In this document: positions 1-11,200 of the stretch, piece after piece
Position numbering within the stretch: position 1 is the first letter of the stretch
How the letters are laid out: every line of letters begins with the position of its first letter
NCBI GenBank assembly: GCA_949358305.1
Contig: OX442315.1
Location: 5,605,875 to 5,669,874 of the forward strand
Direction: 5' to 3'
Source: Strigamia acuminata
Lineage: Eukaryota; Arthropoda; Chilopoda; Geophilomorpha; Linotaeniidae
Length of the DNA stretch: 64,000 bases
Program-made: the position numbers and the translations under genes
Notes under the pieces: model-generated
The model's database searches: none
What the model saw: the letters and a program-made list of their open reading frames with translations, nothing else
Told to the model about the DNA's origin: nothing

Positions 1-3000
1 CGACACGAAGGCGATAATGTCCAGCTTCACATGGAGTTGATGATGAATTTATTGCTGACTATGCAAACTGAGGTAGAATAATAATTGCAAAGACAGTTAT
101 CATAGTTCTTCGAATTAACGTCGCCCATGATTACAAGTCGCGGCAAAATTTCACTAATTCGGATACAAGTCACCCTCAATTCTATACTTCCAGTATCTGG
201 GCTGTTTTCAAGTCTCGGTTTTCCGAGACGAGATCCGAATGTCCCACGACGAGATCTTGTACGAGATCAGACGTGCTATCAGCCTGGCTTTTGAAAGAAA
301 CCGACATTTTTTAGGGTAAAAAAAAATTTACAATGTGCTTTATAGCACAAAGGAACGTAACAGGCTGCGCACGAGAAACCCGAGGTGCGCGAGAGCTGCA
401 CTAAGTGCCTTGTATTGCGGGTGAGTGATCAGCCTGTGGGGGCAGCTGGTCACAAAGTGAACGTTAAAGGTCTTAGCCGTTAGGAGAAACAATAAAAAAT
501 GTACAAATCACGTTATGACTCGTAATGTGAATTGTACATTTTTTATTATATCTCGTAATAATGAAATCTCGTTTTGCCGTGACCAAGATTACGAGAATTG
601 AATGTAGAATTTTAAAGCCGCGACTTTTAATCAAAGAAGTGCGGTATTTTTGGTTCAACTTGTTTGTGTTTCAGCAATTGAGTAATGCATCTATGTTAGC
701 ACGCTCATTTAACGAACTTATGGCTCATAAAGATGTGATTAACAGTGTTCAGGTATTGGTGTTGAGAAAATGGAAGGTTTAATCAAGTGAGATAGAATTT
801 AGTTTGTTTGAGTGTAGTGTAAAGTGGATAAGAGCAGCGTTAGTAGTCGTAGAGCTGAACAGAACGAGTGCTGTGCGAAACTGAAATTAGTCCAAGGTAT
901 AATTAAAAAGTTTTGTCCATTACATTATTTAATTGGGAATATTTCACTAGATAATTTGGAAGAAACACTAAAACGCCAAGAAATGGTAATTAATTTCTCC
1001 AAACAGCGGATAATACATCTCGAAAAAACCTTAGGTAAAAATTAGGCGGTGGCTACGTTCATGTCCGATGTGAACGTATTATTTTCATGACGCGCTGTGA
1101 TTGGCTGAGACCCATTGATGTCGATTCGTTTCCTCGATGTAAGTTTTCTCAAATTTGATGTTCTCGAGGTTTTAGCTTCTCCCTTGACCCCCCCCCCCCA
1201 GACCTAACCTTATCCGTTTTTAGCAAAGTCGACGAAATGAGAATTTTCATCAATGTATTTCAATGCGTCTCTCAACCAATCACGCCGCGTCATGAAAATA
1301 ATACGTTCATGTCGGACATGAACGTAGCCACTTCGTAAAAGGCACGTAGAAATTATTCTTGAGAAAAGGCTTATTTGTGCTGTGTTTACATATGCATGCA
1401 GATGATTTGAAGAAGACTGTAGAAACCGACGGTGTGGAAAGGAAACAGCAGTTCAATGATCTGGAAATGAAATTAAACGCGAAGATGGAAGAATTTATAT
1501 CGCGAAACAGTCACTCACAAGACCCTCAGTTGGCACTTAATTGTGGTAGTGATCCTTAATTAATTTTTGATAATTTAAAATTTTTCGTAAACATTTTTTT
1601 TACTTAAAGAATCGTTGAATCAAACAACGAAAATGACAGAGATGAATTCGCAAACGTTCATCGTCAGCGCTGCTAAGAGTACGTATTGTATGGGGTGAAA
1701 GTAGAAAAAATGTCTATCCGGAATGCCACAGTCGTGTTCAAAAAACTGGACCCTCAGACAAGGTTATGCAAGTATTATCACCTGTTGATGTCTGGTGTTT
1801 AACCTAGTGGCAAAACACGAAATTACTCACAATTTCAATTGCCAGCCTAGAGTGAGGGTCCAGTTTTTTTGAACACGACTGTAAGTGCTGCGTAAGTGAA
1901 CTTTTTATCTATTTCTGAAGAAATTGAAGAACTGAATACAAAGATGAAGGAGTTTGAGAAAGACATGGCTGACCAACAGCAGTCATTAAGTAGGTTTCCT
2001 TCATTTTTCGTATATTTGAGCTTCACTTGTGATTTTGGCATAGGTTTACTGACTAAACAACATAATAAGCAATCTGGTAAAATGAAGCAATATACAGACC
2101 AGATATCCGCTTGGATTACAGCAAATAGTAAGTTAATCAAACGTAGGAATTTGTTTTGTGATTAATTAATTGCATAATTTTTATACTTTGTAGCTGAATT
2201 GGTTAAATCTGTGGGTAAGTGCATTTTCACATTTAAAATTTCAACTAGTTTTTAAATAAATTTAGTTTCTTTTGCCATGCCATTCCGTGTGTTGCAATAA
2301 ATTGCGATATCTTGCGATATTGTGATATTTTGCAATATTGCGATATCTTGCGATATTGTGATATTTTGCAATATTGCGATATCTTGCGATATTGTGATAT
2401 TTTGCAATATTGCGATATCTTGCGATTTTGTGATATTTTGCAATATTGCGATATCTTGCGATTTTGTGATATTTTGCAATATTGTGATTACTTATTCTAA
2501 CAGGTAAGTATTATATCGCAAATGCAATATATCGTAAAAAAATTGCCAAACTGCACTATCGCATTTGCATTCGCTTCTAAGAGTAATCATACAGTCCTGC
2601 TCAAAAATAAGCATATAAAAATGTTCAGGTCTCGAATAAACACTTGGGGCATTTATAACTTTTTTTGGCTTGGCGCTTATTCGTGGCCGCGCCTATCTAA
2701 AAAATGGTGATTTTTTGCAAAAATTTCTAAAAATGCATTTTCGGACCTAAAAATCCATTTTTGGACCTAAAAATGCATCTTTAGGGAAAAAGGGCACCAT
2801 TATCTTATGTCACACATAAATTTTGATTTTCCATTTCAGATGAAAATAAAAAGAGGTTAAATGCTAAAATTGATGCAGTAAAGAAGTCATGTCTGGAAAG
2901 TGACAAACGTTTTGGTAAATTTCTTTCCGCGCTTCTTTACTATCGATATTGATAGAGATGAATTGTAGGTGCTCTTCAACGAAAACAAGACGACTTGCTG

Positions 3001-3930
3001 GCGCAAGTTACAGACACAGGGGGTGCGATAGGTAAGCGCTATCGAAGGGTATATGAAAATAAGCGCAAGAGCGCAGAGCCTTTCAAAATATTCAAAAAAT
3101 TCAAGATTTGTTAATTTAACTCAAAATCAACGACAATTATCGGATTACAACGTTGATTCAACGAGATAAAGTTCAAAAACTGTGGCACCAAACAGGCCCT
3201 AGTGATGGTAGAAGGTAGGCTTGTGCGCAGAGCATTATTTTTTTTCACGATAACGCAACGCATTATTTTAAAAATACTGCTTGCGTTATTTCGCAACAAC
3301 GCAACAACGCAAAAAAAATTTGGTTATGTTAGGTTATGTTAGGTTAGGTTGAAACTACTAAAAGTTGGTAATACGGTATTTGTATTCATTCATCTAGATG
3401 GAATGGAAACGATGTGTATGAAACGAGACCAAGAATTGTCAATTTTGAAGAATGAACTAGCATTGAATCGTTCCGCATTCGAATACATCTGGAAAGTGGA
3501 GAAGTTCGCAAAGATTCAAGCGAAGGCAAAATTGGGCACTCAGACGCATGTCGAGAGTGAAGCTTTTTATAGTAATAAGTATGGTTATAAAATGAAACTT
3601 ATGCTCTATCCGAACGGTATTGCTGATGCGCAAGGAACTCATTTATCGATTTGTCTGCAAGTGATGAAAGGTTCGAATGATGCAATTCTTAATTGGCCGG
3701 TAGAGTATTCTGCAGAAATTAGTGTGTTGGATCAGTTGGAACATAAGGATAATTATACTTGCCGCTTTAAATCTGATTTAACTAAAGGCATAAGTTATTT
3801 TGTCAAACCACAGACTGAATTAAATGGAGGGTGGGGAAAACCAATGTTTATTCCGTTGGACAAACTTAAACCATTATATTTAGTGGATGATACTCTTTTT
3901 ATCAAACTAGATTTAACTGTCACCAGTTAA
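1..3930 (+). CDS. TRAF-type gene A, 3' part (zinc-finger end, coiled coil, MATH domain)
   Basis: Cytoplasmic TRAF adaptors couple receptors to ubiquitin signalling; this copy lacks its 5' end because the window starts inside exon 6. Exons I can place: 1-72, 818-896, 951-1034, 1402-1545, 1921-1989, 2044-2076, 2098-2127, 2194-2214, 2840-2914, 2969-3031 and 3398-3930. All have AG/GT borders, and from 951 on every internal exon is a multiple of 3 with phase-1 introns, so the frame stays open to the stop at 3928-3930. The middle exons encode a charged heptad-like coiled coil. The last exon is a MATH/TRAF-C domain starting near FEYIWKVEKF, with the typical DAILNWPVEYSAEI and LDQLEHKD stretches. The same exon pattern is seen in gene B. 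The donor after exon 6 (GAG|GTAGAA) is weak; if unused, the protein would stop two codons later. Domain call is firm, exact exon set likely. Confidence 0.85.
1049..1331. mobile_element. MITE with about 45-bp terminal inverted repeats
   Basis: The ends are inverted copies starting GTGGCTACGTTCATGTC and running through a shared ATTATTTTCATGACGCG stretch. There is no coding capacity. It sits in an intron of TRAF gene A. No clear target duplication, so the superfamily is open. Confidence 0.75.
1729..1881. mobile_element. Short MITE, Tc1/mariner-like
   Basis: A 153-bp element with about 28-bp inverted ends starting CAGTCGTGTTCAAAAAACTG. The CAGT start resembles Tc1/mariner/pogo ends, but only the right flank has the expected TA. 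It lies in an intron of TRAF gene A. Confidence 0.6.
2295..2488. repeat. 36-bp minisatellite, about 5 copies
   Basis: A tandem array built from a 36-bp unit made of GCGATATC/GTGATATT/GCAATATT blocks. It is open in several frames only because the unit is a multiple of 3 and lacks stops. It lies in an intron of TRAF gene A, between the exons ending at 2214 and starting at 2840. Confidence 0.85.
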
Positions 3931-5219
3931 ATTAATCGGCAATTTTGAACGCTGTAATTGTAACACGTTTTTCACAACATTAAAAAATATATGTATTATT
4001 CTTCGATACTTTAATTTTGGAGTGCAATTAATGGAACACTAGTTTTACTTCTGTTTTAACTAAACATAATTTATTTCCACTATGGTAAAAGAACAGACTT
4101 GTGGTCACGTGTACTGTCGCAATTCAAATAAAGTAAAATTCTGGTGAAAAACTAACCATACTCTGGCTCATCATTAGAGGGTACCCAGTTCCTATTGGCC
4201 GAGCCATGTCACTGGTGTAGTTATACGTAAAAATAGGCCAAAATACATGTTGAGTGCTTGCTAGACAAAACAATCATTCATAAAATTCAAAAATTGCTTG
4301 CTTTCCTGACAAAACAACCAATAAACTGAACTAAATGAACAAACATGTATTTTGAAAAAATAACAGCATAAAACAATTGCTTCAAGATTTTTTAAAACAT
4401 TTTATTATTGAATAAAAGTCAATTAACTTCATTTCAACCATTACAATAAGCAAACAAATTAAAAATGCAACAAAACTACATTTCCTGGTGGTAGTATAAA
4501 GGCAACAGTTAGGAGTAAACAGGCAGGTTGGGGAATATTGAAAGTCATGGATTTACATGATCGTGAAACTTCTAAAGCTTATTTAGTAGATTATAATATC
4601 ATGTACATCGTACTGCTCTATAATTTTCTATTGTTTTTTTTTATTGTATAATCAAAATGCAATCTTGTACTCATAATAACCAAGTAATTTTTTGTCAACT
4701 ATATTTGCTAGAAGTTGATAAAATAATTGAGAAACTATAGTAAATTAATTGATTAAAATGAATCTAATCTAATGTGTGTGCAAACAGCTTTTCCGCCTCG
4801 ACAAAACCTTTGACATACCGCATTGCTCATTCTTAAATCTTATTGTACGGTTGCTATGCAAGAGAACTTAGCAACCACACTCGGTTTCGACATGTAAATA
4901 AAAGTAGTCGACGAGAATTACAAATCCGTGAGAAGCTTTATTTCAACTAAATTAATAGATACAATGACAACTGGCTAACTTTACCTTTACAGACTGATGT
5001 TCATCAGTCTGTAAAAGTATTTGTTAGAAGTAGATATAAAAATTTAACAACTATAGTAATTTAATTGATTAAAACGTGGGTGTACATTATTGATCTCTTC
5101 TGTCAATGTGACAGACTCTAATCTAATGTGTGTGCAAACAGTTTTGCCGCCTCGACAAAACCTTTGAGACACCACACTGCTCATTCTTGAATCTTATCTC
5201 CAAAGCAAACAAATAATTT
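3931..5219. other. Intergenic AT-rich DNA with a degraded direct repeat
   Basis: No gene is supported. About 110 bp at 4731-4842 recur in diverged form at 5049-5197 (shared TAATGTGTGTGCAAACAG and CCTCGACAAAACCTTTGA). A perfect 14-bp-arm hairpin with a TT loop lies at 4986-5015. A RING relic at 4091-4120 is listed separately. Confidence 0.6.
4091..4120 (+). pseudogene. Relic of a TRAF RING exon
   Basis: This 30-bp stretch reads EQTCGHVYCR, nearly the same as the RING core in exon 2 of TRAF genes B and C (EQACGHVYC). The flanks do not match that exon and the frame soon closes. It looks like a leftover of an extra tandem TRAF copy. Confidence 0.55.
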
Positions 5220-5262
5220 GTATAAATAAGTAATGACTTCAAAGCCACTATTCACTGTTTTA
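5220..5262 (+). promoter_or_regulatory. Candidate TATA promoter of the signal-peptide MATH gene
   Basis: TATAAATA begins near 5220, and a TTCACTGT initiator-like motif lies about 30 bp downstream. This is arthropod core-promoter spacing, about 40-60 bp before the ATG at 5304. Inferred from motif spacing only. Confidence 0.5.
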
Positions 5263-5303
5263 AGGAACAGCTTTCAATCTGTATCGACTTATTCGTTGTA
5301 GAA

Positions 5304-7582
5304 ATGTTTATTTCAACTGTTTGCTGTCTTTTCTTCATTAACATTTGTGCCATTACGACCGGTGTTTATGGTATGACTATTTATGTAGTTATTTACTTGA
5401 AATTATATTTTATTCTACTATTAATAATAGCACCAATACAATCAAAGGAAATAATGGAAATAAACAGACAGTATGGTGAAAACAACACGAGAGAAGAGGA
5501 TATTCAATCATCAAAAAGGTAATGACCACCTAATTGAACTTTTTGGATCCATTCCTGTTATTTACACTTTAAAAATCAAATTAATAATTTGATTTTTAAA
5601 GTGTAAATAACAGGAATGAATAACATTTTTTTTGTTTAGATTCAAAATGAATGTTACCAGTGAGAATGAAGAACGAAGAACTGGTTCTAATACCCACTGG
5701 ATCCACAAGACCCAGTCGTCTATGGTTGAATCTGAGTGGAAAAGTACAAACTTTATTCAAATTGTATTCATTTCTCATTAGAAACAGTTTCTAACTGCTA
5801 ATTATCATTGTAGTATTCACTAGTGACGTTAATAGCAATCCAGAGCAGAAATTTATCACTGTGAGTAACCTAGAGGATTCATTGAAAAATCAAGAGATGA
5901 AGATTAATTCATATACAAATCAAACGATGCTTGCTTTGCAATTGGAACAAGAAAAGAAGATGGAGGAATTGGAACAGAATTATGGTAGTCTTGGCAGTAG
6001 TGTAATAATTTGTGAATTCTGCTCATACGAAAATTGTTTCAGCCAAGGATAAACAAATATTGGTAGATCAAATGAAGAAAGTACACATGGAGAGTGACAA
6101 AAAATTAGGTAAAATTAGTTTAAATAATTGCCACTGCGTGAATTGTTGGATTTAGTTCAATCTAGGACGATTAACTACAGGAATTCACATCCGCCATTTT
6201 TTTTAAATCTAAGTTGTCCCGTAGAAATGTAAAGAAGGAGCCATCTGTTGTTGCAATGTTAAAATATTTTGCGGGCAAATGGCGGACAATCCCGCATTTA
6301 CATTTTTGGCGGACGTTATAACATAGTTCAATTTTATTTAACATTTGATTTAAAAATAATTAAAAATAATTAAAAATAAAATATAAATGTCCTCTAAAAA
6401 TGCAAATGCGGAATGTCATGTTAGTTGTCAGCCATTTGCCCGCAAAATAACGTCATTTTGTGCCATTTCGGCCGGATGGCGCCACGATCACAAGACAGAA
6501 TCGCTTTACAGTCTTACAATGAAATTGTGCTAGAAGTGAAGTCCTGTAGTTAATCGTCCTAGGTCCAATGTAAATGTTGGAATCCTAGAGGTCGGTTAAC
6601 ACTTGTGTTGCTGCGCATTGCATTGTTGGAATCCTTTTCTGCAGTGAAGTCTCATGATACGTTCATGTGCAGCTACTGCAAACCTAATTTTCATTTACTG
6701 TATATTTATAAATAGCGCACCCGCGCGGTATTAGAGGCCAGTTGGCCGATGCTGGGTTTTTTTAACGTATCAGCAACGAAAAACACCTAAAAGTGACAAT
6801 TGAGACATTTTCCATACGTTTTCCATACGTTTCGGTAATTTTCTGCTGAAACATATGCAAAATGTGTCATTTGTCATCCTTTTTTGGCACATTTCGGGCC
6901 TCCAATTGTGTACCCGCGCGCAATTCGAGGTTCGCGCGTTATTGGCAAAAATAAAATTTGCCCCGCGGGCTATTAGAGGCCCGCGTAGTAATCGGTAATA
7001 TACGGTATTTATCTGAAAACTGCGTTTACTTTTCAAAAGCTAATCGTATTTTCTCATCTACTAGTAGATAAAATGGAAAAACTGTACAACAAACAAAACC
7101 AAGAAATAACTGAGCTGACAAACAAACTGGCAGCAAATTCAAAACATTCACCATTTGAATTCATCTGGAGAATTGACGAAACTCTTCACCGCTTAAACAT
7201 TACAGTATTCCGCAGTGAATTTATGACCTCAACATATGGTTACAGGCTGCAAATATTACTACGTGGATATTTTTTCAACAAAGGGAATATCAGTTTTTCT
7301 TCACATCTTACCGGGTTGCCTGGTAGTTATGATGGAATTCTTAATTGGCCCTTGCAGTATACTGCTGAGCTTAGTTTAATGGATCAAAGTGGAAGTAAGG
7401 ATCCTAATGCTTACCGTTTTAAATCTGGTAATGAAAGCTTAGCCAGAGTTATACCACCTAATACGGTGATGCACGGCTGGGCAGTATCAAATGTTATAGA
7501 TATGGATTTAGTTGAATTTACCAATGCTTATCACACAAATGGGGTGATGTACATCAAACTGCTTATGAAAATACATTCATAA
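5304..7582 (+). CDS. Signal-peptide coiled-coil MATH protein (TRAF relative without RING)
   Basis: Six exons join in frame: 5304-5370, 5431-5518, 5640-5743, 5814-5984, 6043-6108 and 7068-7582 (or 7065), giving about 336 aa. The start is the only ATG in exon 1 and follows a TATA-like promoter. Residues 1-22 are a hydrophobic leader (start MFISTVCCLFFINICAI) that reads as a signal peptide. Then come a charged region with several N-glycosylation sequons (NNT, NVT, NQT), a coiled coil, and a MATH domain from about residue 195 (FEFIWRIDE, ILNWPLQYTAEL, LMDQSGSKD). There is no RING or zinc finger. The later introns are phase 1, like those of the neighbouring TRAF genes, so it probably arose from one by swapping the N-terminus. 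Leader plus sequons suggest it enters the secretory pathway; its partner is unknown. Confidence 0.75.
5551..5617. repeat. Perfect 32-bp hairpin in an intron
   Basis: Two perfectly complementary 32-bp arms (5551-5582 and 5586-5617) are separated by only 3 bases. It lies in intron 2 of the signal-peptide MATH gene, just before exon 3 at 5640. It may be a tiny transposon remnant or a hairpin RNA source. Confidence 0.85.
6163..6561. mobile_element. MITE with GGACGATTAACTACAGGA inverted ends
   Basis: About 25-bp inverted termini bound a 0.4-kb non-coding segment in the last intron of the signal-peptide MATH gene. The flanks allow a TA or a CTAG target duplication, so the family is unresolved. The interior repeats GCGGGCAAATGGCGG-like motifs in both orientations. 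Confidence 0.7.
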
Positions 7583-8279
7583 TTTGCTGTCGTTTTTTGT
7601 TATATTATAGTAAATTGACATCTCACAGTTTACTTATACAGTCGAAACTCTTTATAACGAATCGCAAGGGACCCGAAAAATCAATTCGTTATAAAGAGAA
7701 TTCGTTATATCGAAATTTTTTAACATGTGTTCTATGGCCAGCCAACCAAACCGGACATTTTTAGGTATTCGTTATATCGATAATTCGTTATATCGCGATT
7801 GGTTATAAAGAGTTTCGACTGTACTAATAATAGTCAGATTGAATAAATGCTTTTCTATTAAATTTATATACAAGTTATTATCACAATAAATTTGAAATAA
7901 ATTTGTGATTTGTCAATAAATTTATTTTTTATTTATAAACAACACCGTATATGAAAACCGCAATGCAAAACTAAGAATAAAACAGAATAAATAAATTGGT
8001 TAAATTAATTAATTTAAGATTTTACAACAACAATTTATTTTTATTTGTAATAAATTTTAATCACGTTTAACATTCCAATCTGAGTTGTTGTATTAAAAGT
8101 TACGTTCCGCGCACACGCAATAACATTAAAAACCTCATTTCTGCCCCAAAAGGAATTTGAAGTTTTAAAATTACCTAATTTGTCGGATAGTCAAAGTCAA
8201 AGTAATAGTGAGCTTGAATTATTGAAAGGAATTAACATTTGGCGTTTACTTCGTGAATTTCAAAAACCATTTTAATCTA
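7583..8279. other. Intergenic DNA between convergent genes
   Basis: AT-rich sequence between the MATH gene (+) and the channel gene (-). Apart from the MITE at 7639-7821 I see only A/T-rich low-complexity sequence. Confidence 0.6.
7639..7821. mobile_element. Pogo/Tigger-like MITE
   Basis: A 183-bp element flanked by TA on both sides. Its inverted ends start CAGTCGAAACTCTTTATAAC, and the interior repeats the motif TTCGTTATA. The CAGT start and TA target are typical of the pogo branch of Tc1/mariner. No coding sequence. Confidence 0.85.
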
Positions 8280-11200
8280 TTATTTATATATTCTATCATC
8301 GATGAAGTGGCACAGAGTTTGCAATAATTTTAAGCAAGAGACAACTGACACTCCAAGAAAAAATCCTAAAATTGACCCACAGTCACTGATGAATTTTGCA
8401 AACGGCTTAACAAGTTTCTGCTTAAATATTTCGTTTATATTGCTTTCCATCCGAAGTTTTGTGAGTATAAAATTCATAAGTTCGTATATTTGCATGTATT
8501 CACTCAATTGCGTGTAAACCGTCTGATTGCAAGCGGGATGACAGTGGCAGTCACGAATAACGTCAACATTGGAATAAACATTCAAATAGGACTTTCTGGA
8601 TTGCTTAGCTGAAGCCGATGTGTTGCAGAGAGGTACAGTTGTTGAATCCATGAAGGGCAATCTTTGAGGTTACGATTCAATAAAAAGAATTAACAGTTTG
8701 AATGAAAGTCATTGCAAAACACATGTGTTTCACCTGCACTTGATGTTTTCTTCCGACATTTTCTTTTCGAGACAATCAGTTTCGCAACTTTGCAACACTT
8801 CTTTCGACACGCATGGGTTTATTGGCGAGTTTATCCTTACTATCTACAATTACAATACAATATATTATGTTATTAAAGTGGGCGACATTGCATTGTCATG
8901 TTGCTTTGGATTAACTGTTTGCTTCGTAAATTCCACCATCATCAATGAGTTATGAGGCTGAATTGCACACATTTTCGTATTGATCCTGTTGTGGGTTTGC
9001 ACAAAAAAAAACTGAAGGGATAAAGTGTTACTGTTAAAGCGATTTTAAATAATGTCACGCATTCTTAATTATCCCTCGTAGGCATAAGGGTAAAATGTGC
9101 CGTTCTGGTATAAGGCATTACGGATTAGGTAAAGCAACTAATTTTATAGAGGGCGCTAGTTATGAAGAGTGAAAACTATATTTTTTTACCAACTAGTGAT
9201 TGGTAAATGCAAAAAGCTAATAACTGAAGCGCTTTTTCTTAGGCTGCAAAGCCAGCATAATAGTTTTGCTGGAGTTTTAAGGGGCAGAAAATTTGCATTT
9301 AGCATAATTAATTAATTAAATAAATGACCAATGACTTAAAATTTCACCTGAGTTAAGGTTCAGTATGATATAAACAAAATCGCAAATTTTCAGCAAAAAA
9401 AATGGATAGAAAAAAAATTTTCCTATTCAAGAAAGAGCTTGTCCATAAATCCGTATAGCCTTATGCCTCCAAGGGTTATTGCTTCGTACTTTCGAATGAG
9501 AGTTGCATCTTAATCCTCCCGATTGATAATATACGTATATTCCACTGTCACGTGGCAAGTATTTTGACTTATCTAGAATATTAAATAATTGGTTACTTCC
9601 TGTTTTACACAAAATTGAATCCCGTATCAATCATTTCTGATTTGACCAGATTGTATACAAATAAGTAATGAAATGAGTAATCATGATTAATCTCAATATT
9701 TATTTTATGATATTCAGGGCCGACTCAAGGTTGAATCGAGCGATGCAACGGCAGTAATGCGTCCAAAATCTATTGACTAGCATTGAAAACATGAACGATG
9801 GAGCGCACAAAAACAATTGCACCAGCCACTGATTGACCTTATGCCAGCCCTTATTCATTAAATACAATTGTCTCATTTGAACTATTAGGGGAGTACAGTG
9901 TAGTGAGTTAAACAGAAATTATTAGGTACCTGAATGCAAGAGAACGCATTGTCCAAAAACAGTTGTCATGATTGACTTTTGTGGGTATTCCTGTAGGAGG
10001 TTTGAAAAATCGCCAAACGCCTTTATTATCATCTTAAAAAAAAACAATATTTTTAATGTATCATAGTTTGTAGTTTGTAGTTTAATTTCATGACTAGAAA
10101 CGAGGAGAATATTTGTGCGTGGGCGAGTACCCATGGCACGAAGAATACTGTGTTTAAGAATACAGTGTTTAAGGCCAGGGCCGATGTGTGGAGAGAGGAT
10201 ATTTTTGTTTAGTGTTGTATTTTAGTGCTCCCTTGTTGCATAGATGTCATTTACAAGCTCCCTTGACCCGCTTTTGTCTTACCAGCTTAACTGGCAAACT
10301 CAAGCTACAGTAGCTAGGTACCTAGCCAGAAATTCCCGCCAAAATCTCCTCCAAGAATTTCCTCACGATTCCGACTGGCTGTCAAAGTTACATGACCAAA
10401 ACACCAGCAAGGTTGAAGGTGGTAAATCAAACTCGGAGCTGGTGCGTACAAGCTCACTTTAAAGCAAAGCTTTGAATAAAAACGCAAGCTTGTGTTTGCG
10501 CAAGCGGGCGAGTTTTTGGCCGCATTTTCAAGTAAAAGCAAGCTTTTAAATCTTACCCGCTCCCGTGTGTTTCCATCTTAAAACAGCCAATTTTTGATCC
10601 AAAACAGCCTCAGGCATTTCAATCTATTGGAATTAAAGCAAATACTTTTTCACGTCACAAATTAGCATACACTTCAAACTGGAGTACGGAGACTCAATAA
10701 GTCTCACTACTTATGACTTATCGACATATCACTTGCCTTCGCATCAGAAATTGCACTCGTTGCATTTTTCGCTGAGTTGAAAATGAAAACACGTGCGATT
10801 TTTTTATTGCTTTCTAAAGCTCGCGTGAGATTTGTGAAAAAATCGCAATTGAAAAGTATAAAAAACCCACCTTAACGGTATAGACTTTTAGCACAAGCAA
10901 GTTCTTACTTCAGCAGTATCATAATCCTCCATGTCTTCAGTTTCTTGCCACAAGAGCGTAGCATTTGCAGCAAATTCGGATGTTTCATCAAGTAAATCCA
11001 AAATATCGATATCTTCCACACACGAATCATTCAGCTGTTTCTTTATTTTGATTATTTCTTTTTCTTTATATATTGCTTCTGGTTCTGTGCACACAACAAG
11101 ATCTGGTATTTGTATATATTCTTCTTGTTCAAGTTCAATAGTTTCATACGTATTATATGCCGTAAACGCCTTGATTTGTTCATAGATTAAATACAAACAG

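Noticed and set aside
1-72. Short TRAF protein ending at GTA GAA TAA after exon 6
   Set aside because: Not excluded, but in A and B the next exon follows in matching phase 0 and leads to the coiled coil and MATH domain, so splicing is the better reading.
2295-2488. CRISPR-like array
   Set aside because: Units are contiguous with no unique spacers, and the DNA is animal; it is a minisatellite.
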